From a virus, in the IMG/VR virus record IMGVR_UViG_3300046804_005083, positions 1-64,000 of that record: a stretch of DNA of 64,000 nt, one strand, 5' to 3'. Each line of letters opens with the position of its first letter. The stretch's first letter is position 1. The position numbers were made by a program, and so were the translations under genes. The notes beneath the pieces were generated by a model that was given only the letters and a program-made list of their open reading frames with translations, did no database searches and was not told the origin of the DNA. This document shows, one piece after another, positions 30,535-39,769 of this stretch.

Positions 30535-31298
30535 TTTTAGGACTAAAAAAATATCAAGAATATATTCTACACCCAGAATCTAGACTTTTAGGAACATATT
30601 CTACAGAAAGACTAACTTCAGAAAAAGAAGTAAAGTGTCCTTGGGGATCACCTGAAACAAACTCAGCAGATCCTGGGCATAAAAATGGAGGTCTTTTTGA
30701 AAGACATGGATTCAAATATCCAAATGGGGTAATTCACGTTGGAATGTGGAAATTTGAAGAGTCTGAGGACTATGAATATCTTGTTGATAGTAATGTCATT
30801 GGTATTGAAGCACATCCAGATGTATACAAAGATTATAGTAGAGTAACTTCTGATCTTTATGGATTTAAATCATTTAACTTTGCTGCAAGTGATGTTGATG
30901 ATGATTATGCGATTCTTTTTTGCAATCCCTATAGACAAGATACTAGTACAATATGTGCTAGTTATTTGAATGATAATGCTGAGTATGAAATTAAAAAAGT
31001 AAAAACAAAAACTCTTGATACTTTTGTTGAAGAGAACAGTATTGATGTTAAAAAGTTTAATTTCTTAAATGTTGATGCTGAAGGTGCGGAATACAAAGTT
31101 ATTAAAGGATTTTCAAAAAATTTGAAGGATATTGACTATATTGTTTTAGAAACATCTGTGAATGATAGATTTGGAAATAATCAAGATCTGGATGTTATTA
31201 ATCCTTTTTTAGAAAAACATGGTTTTGAAATTAAAGAAATGGATGGCAACTTTCTTTATGAAGGTTGGGGTGATGTATTTTTTGCAAGAGTAAAATGA
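30531..31298 (+). CDS. FkbM-family methyltransferase
   Basis: 255 residues. SAM-dependent FkbM-type O-methyltransferase: NGVIHVGMWKFEESEDY (motif I-like), NVIGIEAHPDVY, then 'LDTFVEENSIDVKKFNFLNV' and 'DAEGAEYKVIKGF', the family's conserved block. Likely methylates a sugar in the glycan. ATGA overlaps on both sides. Confidence 0.85.
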   Translation: MILGLKKYQEYILHPESRLLGTYSTERLTSEKEVKCPWGSPETNSADPGHKNGGLFERHGFKYPNGVIHVGMWKFEESEDYEYLVDSNVIGIEAHPDVYKDYSRVTSDLYGFKSFNFAASDVDDDYAILFCNPYRQDTSTICASYLNDNAEYEIKKVKTKTLDTFVEENSIDVKKFNFLNVDAEGAEYKVIKGFSKNLKDIDYIVLETSVNDRFGNNQDLDVINPFLEKHGFEIKEMDGNFLYEGWGDVFFARVK

Positions 31299-32101
31299 AA
31301 CAGAAATTTAATCTAGTTGGAAATACTTTTACCCACCTTACAGATGGCAATAAAGGATATTCTGTTCACGGGAAAGAATCTAAATTTATTGAATGGGTGA
31401 AAGATGGAAGTGGTAATGCCACTTTTTATATTGACAGTACTCTATCTCAAGCACAGTTTGATGATGTTTCTGGACCAAAATATGGATGGTTATTGGAGTC
31501 TCAATATATTACTCCTCAGATTGTAGATTCTGTAAAAATGTTTCCAGAAAAATATTTGGAATCATTTGATGCAATTTTTACTCACAATCAAGAACTTCTT
31601 AAAATTGATTCTAAGTTTAAGTGGGTTCCTGCCCAAGGATTTTGGATTAAAGAACCTAAAATTTATGAGAAATCAAAAATGATTTCTATGATTGCATCAA
31701 ATAAAAGAATGTGTGATGGGCATAGGATTCGTTTAGAGTGGATAGAAAGATTGTGGGGACAAGTAGATCTTTACGGTAGAGGATTTAATGAAATTGCTCT
31801 AAAAGAAGAAGGTTTATGTGATTATATGTTTTCTGTTGCTATTGAAAATGGACAATATGAGACATATTTCACAGAAAAGATTTTAGACTGTTTTGCTACT
31901 GGAACTATTCCAGTTTATTTGGGTGCTCCTGATATTGGAAACTATTTTAATAAGAAAGGTATTATTGATCTTACTGAAGAATTTGACGTATCCGATGAAA
32001 TTTATTATAGTAAGATGGATGCAATTAAGGACAATTTAGAACGTGCTAAGAAAATGGAAATTTTGGAAGATTTCATTTACGAAAATTATCTGAGAGGTTG
32101 A
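31295..32101 (+). CDS. GT10 fucosyltransferase-like protein
   Basis: 268 residues. The C-terminal half has the GT10 signature: MFSVAIENGQYETYFTEKIL and CFATGTIPVYLGAPDIGNYF, which bind the nucleotide sugar (GDP-fucose or a GDP-hexose). Its GDP-sugar preference fits the GDP-mannose epimerase at the head of the operon. Confidence 0.85.
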   Translation: MKQKFNLVGNTFTHLTDGNKGYSVHGKESKFIEWVKDGSGNATFYIDSTLSQAQFDDVSGPKYGWLLESQYITPQIVDSVKMFPEKYLESFDAIFTHNQELLKIDSKFKWVPAQGFWIKEPKIYEKSKMISMIASNKRMCDGHRIRLEWIERLWGQVDLYGRGFNEIALKEEGLCDYMFSVAIENGQYETYFTEKILDCFATGTIPVYLGAPDIGNYFNKKGIIDLTEEFDVSDEIYYSKMDAIKDNLERAKKMEILEDFIYENYLRG

Positions 32102-32102
32102 A

Positions 32103-32606
32103 ATGAATAATATTTCAAAAATGTTTAAGAAATATCGAAAAGGATGCTCTTACTTTATTGAAACGGGCACATATAAAGGATATGGAATTGACGCGGCCAA
32201 AGATGTTGGATTTGAAAAATACTATAGTGCAGAATATTTAACTTCTCTTTATAAGGAGTGTTTGGAAAAATTCAAAGATCATGATGATATATTCCTCTAT
32301 AATGGATCTTCTGAAGATTGTTTAGAATCATTTCTTGATGAAGTTGATAAAAGAAGTCTATTTTGGTTAGATGCTCACGACAGCTTTGGTACTGGTGGTG
32401 GAGTTCCTACATTTGAAGAACTTAAAATAATTAAAGAACATCCAATCAAAAATCATACTCTTTTGATTGATGATATTCCTCTTTATTTTGGAGATGGTCA
32501 AGAATTAAAGGAACGAATTCTGGAAATAAATACAAAATACAAATTTAAAACACACGATCCAGATACAAGACCAGATTACATTTTGGTTGCGTATATTGAT
32601 GAATGA
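32103..32606 (+). CDS. Small SAM-methyltransferase-like protein
   Basis: 167 residues with the start of a Rossmann methyltransferase: SYFIETGTYKGYGIDAA, YYSAEYL, and FWLDAHDSFGTGGGVPTFEE. The domain is short; a class I methyltransferase related to those in surface-glycan clusters is most likely. Two bases separate it from the preceding stop. Confidence 0.65.
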   Translation: MNNISKMFKKYRKGCSYFIETGTYKGYGIDAAKDVGFEKYYSAEYLTSLYKECLEKFKDHDDIFLYNGSSEDCLESFLDEVDKRSLFWLDAHDSFGTGGGVPTFEELKIIKEHPIKNHTLLIDDIPLYFGDGQELKERILEINTKYKFKTHDPDTRPDYILVAYIDE

Positions 32607-32641
32607 TGTTAGTATTACTAATTCGAAAAGAGATTTGAATA

Positions 32642-33553
32642 ATGAAAAAATTTATCGTAACAACAACAATCAATAGTCCAACTATTGCCACTAAAAAATT
32701 CTGCGAATTTAAAGATTGGACTTTAATAGTAGTTGGCGATACTAAAACTCCTCATCGTGAATATGAGGATTTAGATTGCATTTACTTGTCTCCTGATGAA
32801 CAGGAAAATATTAGTAAAGAACTTTCTGATATTATTGGATGGAAAAGTATTCAACGAAGAAACGTTGGGTTCCTCTTTGCATATCAACAAGGCGCAGACA
32901 TTGTTGCAACAGTTGATGATGATAATATTCCTTATGATGATTGGGGGAAAGATGTTTATGTTGGACAAGAGATAGAGTGTGACCTTTATGAGTCGGAGCA
33001 CGGTGTTTTTGATCCTCTTTCTGTAACTTCAAGAAATGAAGTTTGGCATCGTGGATATCCTATTGAATATGTTCCTACTCGTCATAGAGTTGAGTATAAA
33101 GGTAAAACAAAACGAAAGGTTTTAGTTCAAGCAGATTTATGGGACGGTGATCCTGATATTGATGCTATGGCAAGACTTTCAATTAAACCCATTGTCAAGT
33201 ATACTGATGTAACAAAACCATATTGTTCCAATCAAATTGCTCCATTTAATAGTCAGAATACTTTTCTTGCCCGTGAAGTAATTCCTTTTTATTCAGTTCT
33301 TCCGCACATTGGCAGGATGGATGATATCTGGGGTTCTTATATTCTTCAACACTATTTCCCAAATTCAGTCATTTATAATAAAGCATCGGTTTATCAGGAT
33401 AGAAACGTTCAAGATTTAATTACAAATCTTGAAAATGAAATTATTGGTTATAGGAATACTTTGAAACTCGTAAATAATCTGGAAAATTATGAAGACTATC
33501 TTCCAGAAAAAGCAAAATTGTTCTACCAAATTTATAGAAATTGTTTTAACTAA
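32642..33553 (+). CDS. STELLO-like glycosyltransferase
   Basis: 303 residues. The N-terminal part (WTLIVVGDTKTPHREYED, CIYLSPDEQ, RRNVGFLFAYQQGADIVATV) followed by VDDDNIPYDDW matches the STELLO/DUF288 glycosyltransferase family, with DDD as the metal site. Its start is 35 bases after the previous stop, the largest gap in this part of the operon. Confidence 0.75.
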   Translation: MKKFIVTTTINSPTIATKKFCEFKDWTLIVVGDTKTPHREYEDLDCIYLSPDEQENISKELSDIIGWKSIQRRNVGFLFAYQQGADIVATVDDDNIPYDDWGKDVYVGQEIECDLYESEHGVFDPLSVTSRNEVWHRGYPIEYVPTRHRVEYKGKTKRKVLVQADLWDGDPDIDAMARLSIKPIVKYTDVTKPYCSNQIAPFNSQNTFLAREVIPFYSVLPHIGRMDDIWGSYILQHYFPNSVIYNKASVYQDRNVQDLITNLENEIIGYRNTLKLVNNLENYEDYLPEKAKLFYQIYRNCFN

Positions 33554-33556
33554 AAA

Positions 33557-34390
33557 ATGTCTACTACTACAATTGTTGTCACTTCAAGAAATGATGGATA
33601 TGGCGGGAACCTTGAATTACGTGGTTCCCACGCATTAAATACTATGATCCAGCATTATGATGAAGTCATTTATGTGGATTGGAATTCGCCTAATGATGAT
33701 AGTCTAATTAATCACTTAACATTGGAGGGAAAGGAAAACCTTCGTCACATTCAAGTAAAAAGATCAGATATTGAAAAAATAAATCCAAAATTACTTGAAC
33801 TGCCAATAGTTGAAGTTCTTGGAAGAAATATTGGTATTCGTAGAGCAAAATCTGATTGGATTGTTTCAAGTAACATTGACATTATGCCAGACGAACTTGA
33901 CACTTCCAATCTAGAAGAAAATGTCTTTTATGCAGTGGCACGAAGAAATGTTCCAGTTCCATTTTTTCAATCTGTAGAGAAAGACTTTTTTTCATATTGT
34001 AAGAAAAACGTTAATAAGTTTGAGCAAGCATACATCATAGAAAACGAACAATGGGCAGGGCAATACAATCCCTGGTCCTTGGTCGTTTGTTGTGGTGACT
34101 ATCAATTAGCACATTCAAGTCTTTGGAATAGAATGAAAGGATTTGAAGAGAGAATGATATATAGAGACTGTGCAGACACTAATGTTATGAAGAAAGGAAA
34201 AATCTATGGTGATGATTCTAGAATTTTGGATCTAGATGTTTTTCATTTGGATCATAGTGGGCACGAAATGAAAGTTGGAGGAAAGTCGTTATTTAATAGT
34301 TGGGATGAATATGTTGTAAATTTTGAAAATACTTTTAACGAAGATAGTTGGGGATTGGTTGACTATCCATTCTTTGAGGAGATAATCTAA
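33557..34390 (+). CDS. Family 2-like glycosyltransferase
   Basis: 277 residues, GT-A type: MSTTTIVVTSRNDGYGGNLE, VIYVDWNSPND, GRNIGIRRAKSDWIVSSNID (DxD-like). Similar in plan to the gene at 29698, suggesting duplication. Its last base is the first base of the next gene. Confidence 0.75.
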   Translation: MSTTTIVVTSRNDGYGGNLELRGSHALNTMIQHYDEVIYVDWNSPNDDSLINHLTLEGKENLRHIQVKRSDIEKINPKLLELPIVEVLGRNIGIRRAKSDWIVSSNIDIMPDELDTSNLEENVFYAVARRNVPVPFFQSVEKDFFSYCKKNVNKFEQAYIIENEQWAGQYNPWSLVVCCGDYQLAHSSLWNRMKGFEERMIYRDCADTNVMKKGKIYGDDSRILDLDVFHLDHSGHEMKVGGKSLFNSWDEYVVNFENTFNEDSWGLVDYPFFEEII

Positions 34391-35010
34391 TGCTAGAAAA
34401 CTATAATAAAAATAAAGATGGAATAATCTATCAAGTTGATAAGACTCCATTTGACTATACTGGTTCATACAACGAATATTATAAAAAGATTGAGTCTTAT
34501 AGTTGGCATACTTCATATCTTCGTTTGGGTTATATTGTTGGTTCTATTGGAAGAGTTCCAAAAAGTATTTTGGATGTTGGGTATGGTACTGGTGCATTTT
34601 TGAAAGTGTGTGAGGATGAAATTGTAGATAGATATGGGCACGATATATCTGGATGGCAAGTTCCTGATGGATGCTTTTTTGTTGAAAATATTTTAGAATC
34701 TGAATATGATGTAATTACATTTTTTGATTCTTTAGAGCATATGAATGACATTGAGTTTGTCAAAGATTTGAAATGTAATTACGTTTGTATATCAGTGCCT
34801 TGGTGCCATAATTTTAGTGATGAATGGTTTAAAAGTTGGAAGCATAGAAAACCAGATGAGCATCTTTGGCACTTTAATGATCAATCTCTTCAAACATTTA
34901 TGAGTAGGATGGGATACGAAACCATCAATGTATGTAATTTGGAAGATATTACTAGAAAAAATAATCAACCATATCAAAATATCCTTACAGGAATTTTTAA
35001 AAAACTATGA
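34390..35010 (+). CDS. Class I SAM-dependent methyltransferase
   Basis: 206 residues. Motif I ILDVGYGTGAFLKV at about 58-71, the acidic loop YGHDISGW, and YDVITFFDSLEHMND, typical of methyltransferase family 11/23. Probably a glycan methyltransferase. Confidence 0.85.
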   Translation: MLENYNKNKDGIIYQVDKTPFDYTGSYNEYYKKIESYSWHTSYLRLGYIVGSIGRVPKSILDVGYGTGAFLKVCEDEIVDRYGHDISGWQVPDGCFFVENILESEYDVITFFDSLEHMNDIEFVKDLKCNYVCISVPWCHNFSDEWFKSWKHRKPDEHLWHFNDQSLQTFMSRMGYETINVCNLEDITRKNNQPYQNILTGIFKKL

Positions 35011-35732
35011 CTAAAACTTGTTTAATATATCAACCTTTGGGACTAGGTGATATCATTTGGTTACTCCCAATCGTTGATACTATTATTAAAAGTGGATATA
35101 AAGTTTATTATCCAGTTGGTGATGTTTATTATGATATGGTTTCTGAATATATTGAAAAAGAAAATTTATTTTGGGTAAAGGAATCTGATGATTTTCCATT
35201 AAAAGATTATTATGGATCTTTTAATGTTATTGATAAAGAAGATATTCTTTATTTGCCTTTAAGATTTGCTGATAGATATATTCCAAATTGCTCTGTAATG
35301 ATCTCCAAGTATTACTTTTTATCCATTCCAATTGGTGATTGGAGGAAAAGTTTTGAATTAAAAAGAAATTATGACCGAGAAATGGTATTGATGAAAAAAT
35401 ATAATTTAGATGATGATTATATTTTAGTTAATAAATCGTTCGGAACTGAATATCAGAATAGAGAATTGGTGATTGAATCTGATAAGAAAGTTCATTATAT
35501 GGATATTGAAGAAGATAAGAAAAATGGATTTCACCTATTTGATTGGATTGGTGCTTTAGAAAATGCTGGTGAGATTCACACTGTAGAAACTTCTCTGTGC
35601 TTCTTAATTGACAAGTATTGTTTGAATAATAAGATTCATATGTATGAAAAGAGAAAGGAATCGGAAGAAAATACATATTATAAAAATATAAATTTGCTTT
35701 TTAGAAATCCTAACTGGGTATATGAAAATTGA
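35007..35732 (+). CDS. GT9-like (heptosyltransferase-type) protein
   Basis: 241 residues. The N-terminus MTKTCLIYQPLGLGDIIWLL followed by PIVDTIIKSGYKVYYPV matches the GT-B GT9 family, which normally transfers heptose to LPS core. The domain is shorter than canonical GT9 proteins. Overlaps the next gene by 11 bases. Confidence 0.65.
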   Translation: MTKTCLIYQPLGLGDIIWLLPIVDTIIKSGYKVYYPVGDVYYDMVSEYIEKENLFWVKESDDFPLKDYYGSFNVIDKEDILYLPLRFADRYIPNCSVMISKYYFLSIPIGDWRKSFELKRNYDREMVLMKKYNLDDDYILVNKSFGTEYQNRELVIESDKKVHYMDIEEDKKNGFHLFDWIGALENAGEIHTVETSLCFLIDKYCLNNKIHMYEKRKESEENTYYKNINLLFRNPNWVYEN

Positions 35733-36093
35733 AGTTTCTAATGGAGAGATAGTAGATAAGTTTACTATACTTGAAATTAAAAAAGAAAAGTGCTATGATT
35801 CTAATAAATTATTTAATATTGAAAGAGAATTAAATTACTTGTCAATCATTGTATCATCTTTAAATGTTCCAGTAGATCTCATTGAATCTTTAAGAGATAT
35901 TAATAAAAAACTTTGGGAAATAGAAGATGAGATTAGAACATTTGAAAAGAAATTTATTTTTGATGATGACTTTATATCTCTAGCAAGACTGGTTTACTAT
36001 ACGAATGATAAGAGATTTGAGATTAAAAACAAAATTAATAATCTAACTAATAGTAACTTTAAAGAAGAAAAAATTCTACCAGATTATGAATAA
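35722..36093 (+). CDS. DUF6165-like protein
   Basis: 123 residues: KIEVSNGEIVDKFTILEIKK, LWEIEDEIRTFEKK, RLVYYTNDKRFEIKNKIN. I recognise this as the DUF6165 type, often found in LPS and capsule gene clusters. All-helical; role unknown. Confidence 0.7.
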   Translation: MKIEVSNGEIVDKFTILEIKKEKCYDSNKLFNIERELNYLSIIVSSLNVPVDLIESLRDINKKLWEIEDEIRTFEKKFIFDDDFISLARLVYYTNDKRFEIKNKINNLTNSNFKEEKILPDYE

Positions 36094-36427
36094 TAGAGAA
36101 ACGAGACCTTGGGGTTGGTTTGAAACAATAGAAGAAGCACCAAACTACAAGTTAAAAAAGATTTATGTAAATCCGAATCAACAATTTTCACTTCAATACC
36201 ATAATAATCGTGATGAACATTGGATTATTGTTGAGGGTACTGGAGTTATTACCTTAGGGGAGGAAAAATCTTTTGCAAAAGAAAATGATTCATATTTTAT
36301 AGAAAAAAAATTAACTCACAGAATGAGTTCTGGAAATAATGGTATTTTGTTCTATGAAGTTCAGATGGGAATTTGTGAAGAAGAAGATATTGTTAGAATT
36401 GAAGATGATTATGGGAGAGTAAAATGA
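36086..36427 (+). CDS. Cupin, mannose-6-phosphate isomerase type
   Basis: 113 residues. RPWGWFETIEEAPNYKLKKI, then QFSLQYHNNRDEHWIIVEGT with His/His/Glu metal ligands, and the second cupin motif around KKLTHRM. Like the C-terminal domain of type II mannose-6-phosphate isomerase/GDP-mannose pyrophosphorylase, here free-standing. Could supply mannose phosphate toward GDP-mannose. Confidence 0.8.
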   Translation: MNNRETRPWGWFETIEEAPNYKLKKIYVNPNQQFSLQYHNNRDEHWIIVEGTGVITLGEEKSFAKENDSYFIEKKLTHRMSSGNNGILFYEVQMGICEEEDIVRIEDDYGRVK

Positions 36428-37266
36428 CTATAGGATATAATCGTTTGGGATCCAATGGAAGACTTGGAAACCAAATGTTTCAGTATGCAGGACTTCGTGG
36501 AATTGCAGCACATAAAAATTATGAGTGGATGATTCCTGAACCTGTAAGTTATGGTGATAGTAACTATGGATTATTTGACTGTTTTGAAATGTCCACAGTT
36601 GCAAAAAAGAATTTTGGATTTGTAAAAGGACAATCAATTCAAACTGGGTGCTTTCATTTCAGTCAAGAATTTTTTGATAACTGCCCAGACAATGTAAATC
36701 TTCATGATTATTTTCAAACCGAAAAATACTTTGAAAATATAACCGACACTATTCGTGAAGACTTTACTTTTAAGAAAGAAATATTGAATCCTTGTTTAGA
36801 AATCATTGGTGAACTGGATAGTCCAATTTTTATTCATATTAGAAGGGGAGATTATGTAAACCAACCCAATAATCATCCAGTTTGTCCATTTTCTTATTAT
36901 GAAAAATCATTAGAACTATTTGATAATAATTCTCCAGTTCTTGTTTTTTCTGATGATCTTGATTGGTGTAGGGAAAATTTTAAAGATGATAGATTTCTAA
37001 TTCCAACAGAAAATCCCATGTATAATCATCTGTCTGATACGAATGATGGTAGAGTTAACTCATTTATTCCATATTATGATCTTTGTATGATGTCAATGTG
37101 TTCTGGAGCAATTATTGCAAATAGCTCCCTAAGTTGGTGGGGTGCTTGGTTAATTGAAAACCCAAATCAACCAATTGTTGCTCCAATTCCTTGGTTTGGA
37201 GAAAACTATGGTCATTTTATAATGAAAGATTTAATTCCTGAGAGGTGGGTAATAAAGAATGTATAA
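36424..37266 (+). CDS. GT11 alpha-1,2-fucosyltransferase-like (copy 1)
   Basis: 280 residues. GT11 signatures: GSNGRLGNQMFQYAGLRGIA near the N-terminus, FIHIRRGDYV (the HxRRxDY donor site) near 138-147, and IANSSLSWWGAWL near 228-240. Paralogue at 38062. GDP-fucose-type donor expected. Confidence 0.9.
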   Translation: MTIGYNRLGSNGRLGNQMFQYAGLRGIAAHKNYEWMIPEPVSYGDSNYGLFDCFEMSTVAKKNFGFVKGQSIQTGCFHFSQEFFDNCPDNVNLHDYFQTEKYFENITDTIREDFTFKKEILNPCLEIIGELDSPIFIHIRRGDYVNQPNNHPVCPFSYYEKSLELFDNNSPVLVFSDDLDWCRENFKDDRFLIPTENPMYNHLSDTNDGRVNSFIPYYDLCMMSMCSGAIIANSSLSWWGAWLIENPNQPIVAPIPWFGENYGHFIMKDLIPERWVIKNV

Positions 37267-38065
37267 TTTAACTTTTCTTATTCCAATTAGAATTGAGACT
37301 GAAGATAGACTAAGAAACGTCATATCTTCAGTTTCTTATTTGCTTAAAAATATTCCAGCAAAGGTACTAGTTAAAGAGGTATCAAATCATCCTACTTTCC
37401 AATTTAGAGCAATTCCAGAAATTAAAAAGCACATAGATACGTCAAATCTTGAATATCTTTATGAAGAATCTCAAGAACCTCTTTTTTGTAAAAGCAAAGT
37501 TTTGAATGATTTGATTGTTACATCATCTACCAAAGTTGTTGCAAACTATGATGCTGACTGTATTCTCCCAATTAGTTCATATCACCAGGCATATAATGCA
37601 ATCAATGATGATCAGGTAGACTTAGTGTATCCTTATGGTTGTGGGATTTATCAATGGAGAGCAGAATATAATTCGGAGATTTATGAAAAGTTTATTAAAT
37701 CTTTAGACATTTCTATTTTAGATCAAAACAAATCTCTTTCTAATTCTACGATTGGGTGGACTCAATTTGTGAATAGAAAAAAATATATTGAGTCTTATAT
37801 GATGAATGAAAACTTTATTTCTTGGGGATGTGAAGATGATGAATTTTATTATCGCATGAGTATGCTTGGAAATCGTATTGGAAGAATTGATAATTATGTT
37901 TATCATTTAGAACATTCAAGAACTCATAACTCTTGGTTTAGTAATCCAAAATTTAATAGTAACTATCATCTTTGGAATCAAATTAAAACATTTGACAGAA
38001 ATAAACTGATAAGATATTATGAAAGTCAGGACTATGTAAAAAATCGCAGAAGTCAAATACAATGA
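37259..38065 (+). CDS. Glycosyltransferase, GT2/galactosyltransferase-like
   Basis: 268 residues. LTFLIPIRIETEDRLRNVIS, ANYDADCILP (DxD) near 94-103, and the C-terminal ENFISWGCEDDEFYYRMSML block seen in galactosyltransferases (W.G.EDDD.). Lies between the two GT11 copies with ATGA-type overlaps. Confidence 0.8.
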   Translation: MYNLTFLIPIRIETEDRLRNVISSVSYLLKNIPAKVLVKEVSNHPTFQFRAIPEIKKHIDTSNLEYLYEESQEPLFCKSKVLNDLIVTSSTKVVANYDADCILPISSYHQAYNAINDDQVDLVYPYGCGIYQWRAEYNSEIYEKFIKSLDISILDQNKSLSNSTIGWTQFVNRKKYIESYMMNENFISWGCEDDEFYYRMSMLGNRIGRIDNYVYHLEHSRTHNSWFSNPKFNSNYHLWNQIKTFDRNKLIRYYESQDYVKNRRSQIQ

Positions 38066-38886
38066 TTGGGTTTAATGCATTAGGTAGAATGGGACGTTTG
38101 GCAAATCAAATGTTCCAGTATGCTTCACTTAAAGGAATTGCAAAAAATATAGGAACAGATTTTTGCATACCAAATCATTCTCAAGCAATTGATGATGGTA
38201 TTGGAAACAAACTAAGGACAGAACTTTTTGATTCTTTTGATTTGAGAGTTAACGTTGGTCTTTTAAATAATGGGCACGCTCCTACAGTTCAGGAAAGGTA
38301 TTTTCATTTTGATGAAGAACTCTTTAAAATGTGTCCTGATCATGTAAATCTCCAAGGTTATTTTCAAACAGAAAAATACTTCAAACATATTGAATCTGAA
38401 ATTCGTGAGGATTTTACTTTTAAGGATGAAATTCTGAAACCTTGTAAAGAAATGATTTCTTCTGTTGAAAATCCAATAGCACTTCATGTGAGGAGAACTG
38501 ATTATATTGTAAATAGTGATAATCATTTTAATCTGCCATTAGAATATTATGAGGCAGCACTAAATTATTTTGATAATGATCGCAACGTGATTATTTTTTC
38601 TGATGATCCTGAATGGTGTAAGTCTCAAAAATTATTCTCAGATGATAGATTTATGGTTTCTGAAAATACAGACAACAGAGTTGATCTCTGTTTAATGTCT
38701 CTTTGTAATGACTTTATTATTGCAAATTCGTCTTATTCTTGGTGGGCTGCTTGGTTGTCCTCTAATAAGAATAAAAAGGTTATTGTACCTTTCCAGTGGT
38801 TTGGTAAAACTGGATATACAAAAGATCACGATACCAAAGATTTGATTCCCAATGAATGGACAAGAATTACTGATGGACAAGAATAA
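38062..38886 (+). CDS. GT11 alpha-1,2-fucosyltransferase-like (copy 2)
   Basis: 274 residues. LGRMGRLANQMFQYASLKGI, ALHVRRTDYIV and IANSSYSWWAAWLSS give the GT11 pattern. It aligns along its length with the copy at 36424 but has diverged, so acceptors probably differ. Confidence 0.9.
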   Translation: MIGFNALGRMGRLANQMFQYASLKGIAKNIGTDFCIPNHSQAIDDGIGNKLRTELFDSFDLRVNVGLLNNGHAPTVQERYFHFDEELFKMCPDHVNLQGYFQTEKYFKHIESEIREDFTFKDEILKPCKEMISSVENPIALHVRRTDYIVNSDNHFNLPLEYYEAALNYFDNDRNVIIFSDDPEWCKSQKLFSDDRFMVSENTDNRVDLCLMSLCNDFIIANSSYSWWAAWLSSNKNKKVIVPFQWFGKTGYTKDHDTKDLIPNEWTRITDGQE

Positions 38887-39670
38887 GTCCTTATATAAAC
38901 TCAAAGGAATTCCTCATATTTACTGGTTAAATTTAGATGCAGATACTCATCGTCGTGAGTATATGGAGTCGCAGTTTAAATACTGGGAAATAGAAAATCA
39001 TACTCGTATTTCTGGGTATGATGGAAGAGAAGATGATGTATCAAGTTATCTTAGGGGAAGAATTCCTGATAATGTCACTCAAAATGAGTTGGGATGTTGT
39101 ATGTCTCATCTTAAGGCAATCAAACATTTTTATGAAAATAGTGCAGATGATTATTGTTTGATTCTTGAAGATGATGTGAATTTTGATATTGTAAAATATT
39201 GGAACTTTACTTGGACTGATTTTTTTGCCGAAGTTCCTTATGATTGGGACTGTGTACAGTTAACTACAATTTGCACTGGAGATATTCATGTTAAGTTGCA
39301 TTTAAAATTTATTAATGATTTCTCTGCAGCAATCTATCTGATTACAAGACATCATGCATCTAAGATTATCAAGAACCACATTCGTGGTGACAAATATAAA
39401 CTTGATAATGGTGTGAAACCTAGGGCAGTTTCTGAAGATGTCATTTTAGAAACTGGGAAGACATATACAATCCCACTATTTTTGTATAATCTTCAAATGG
39501 GATCCGCAATTCATCCAGAACACATTGATATATTTCATAAAGCACCTCATGATGCATTGCTAAATTATTGGCAACAAATGGGTGCTCAGATTAATATTAA
39601 GGAACATATGGATTATGATCCTTATCTTGGTCGGATAACCGAAAATTCATCCGCACAAAAACAAGCTTGA
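38873..39670 (+). CDS. GT25 LPS-type glycosyltransferase
   Basis: 265 residues. GT25 family: IPHIYWLNLDADTHRREYME at the N-terminus, TQNELGCCMSHLKAIKHF, and YCLILEDDVNFD (EDD metal site) at about 100-111. Another in-frame ATG at 38852 exists; the one at 38873 gives the shorter overlap. Last gene of the glycan operon. Confidence 0.85.
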   Translation: MDKNKSLYKLKGIPHIYWLNLDADTHRREYMESQFKYWEIENHTRISGYDGREDDVSSYLRGRIPDNVTQNELGCCMSHLKAIKHFYENSADDYCLILEDDVNFDIVKYWNFTWTDFFAEVPYDWDCVQLTTICTGDIHVKLHLKFINDFSAAIYLITRHHASKIIKNHIRGDKYKLDNGVKPRAVSEDVILETGKTYTIPLFLYNLQMGSAIHPEHIDIFHKAPHDALLNYWQQMGAQINIKEHMDYDPYLGRITENSSAQKQA

Positions 39671-39695
39671 CACAATCCTAAAAAAATTGTAAGAT
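39667..39695 (+). promoter_or_regulatory. Porin promoter (TTGACA-N17-TAAGAT)
   Basis: TTGACA overlaps the stop of the GT25 gene; TAAGAT follows at 17 bases and is itself part of AGATAAATACC, resembling a late box. Could serve early and late transcription of the porin. Confidence 0.65.
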
Positions 39696-39769
39696 AAATA
39701 CCGTGATGTGACGATGCCGCAATTAATTGCAAAGTTGCATAATGTCCTATAGAACAAAAACAAATTTTT

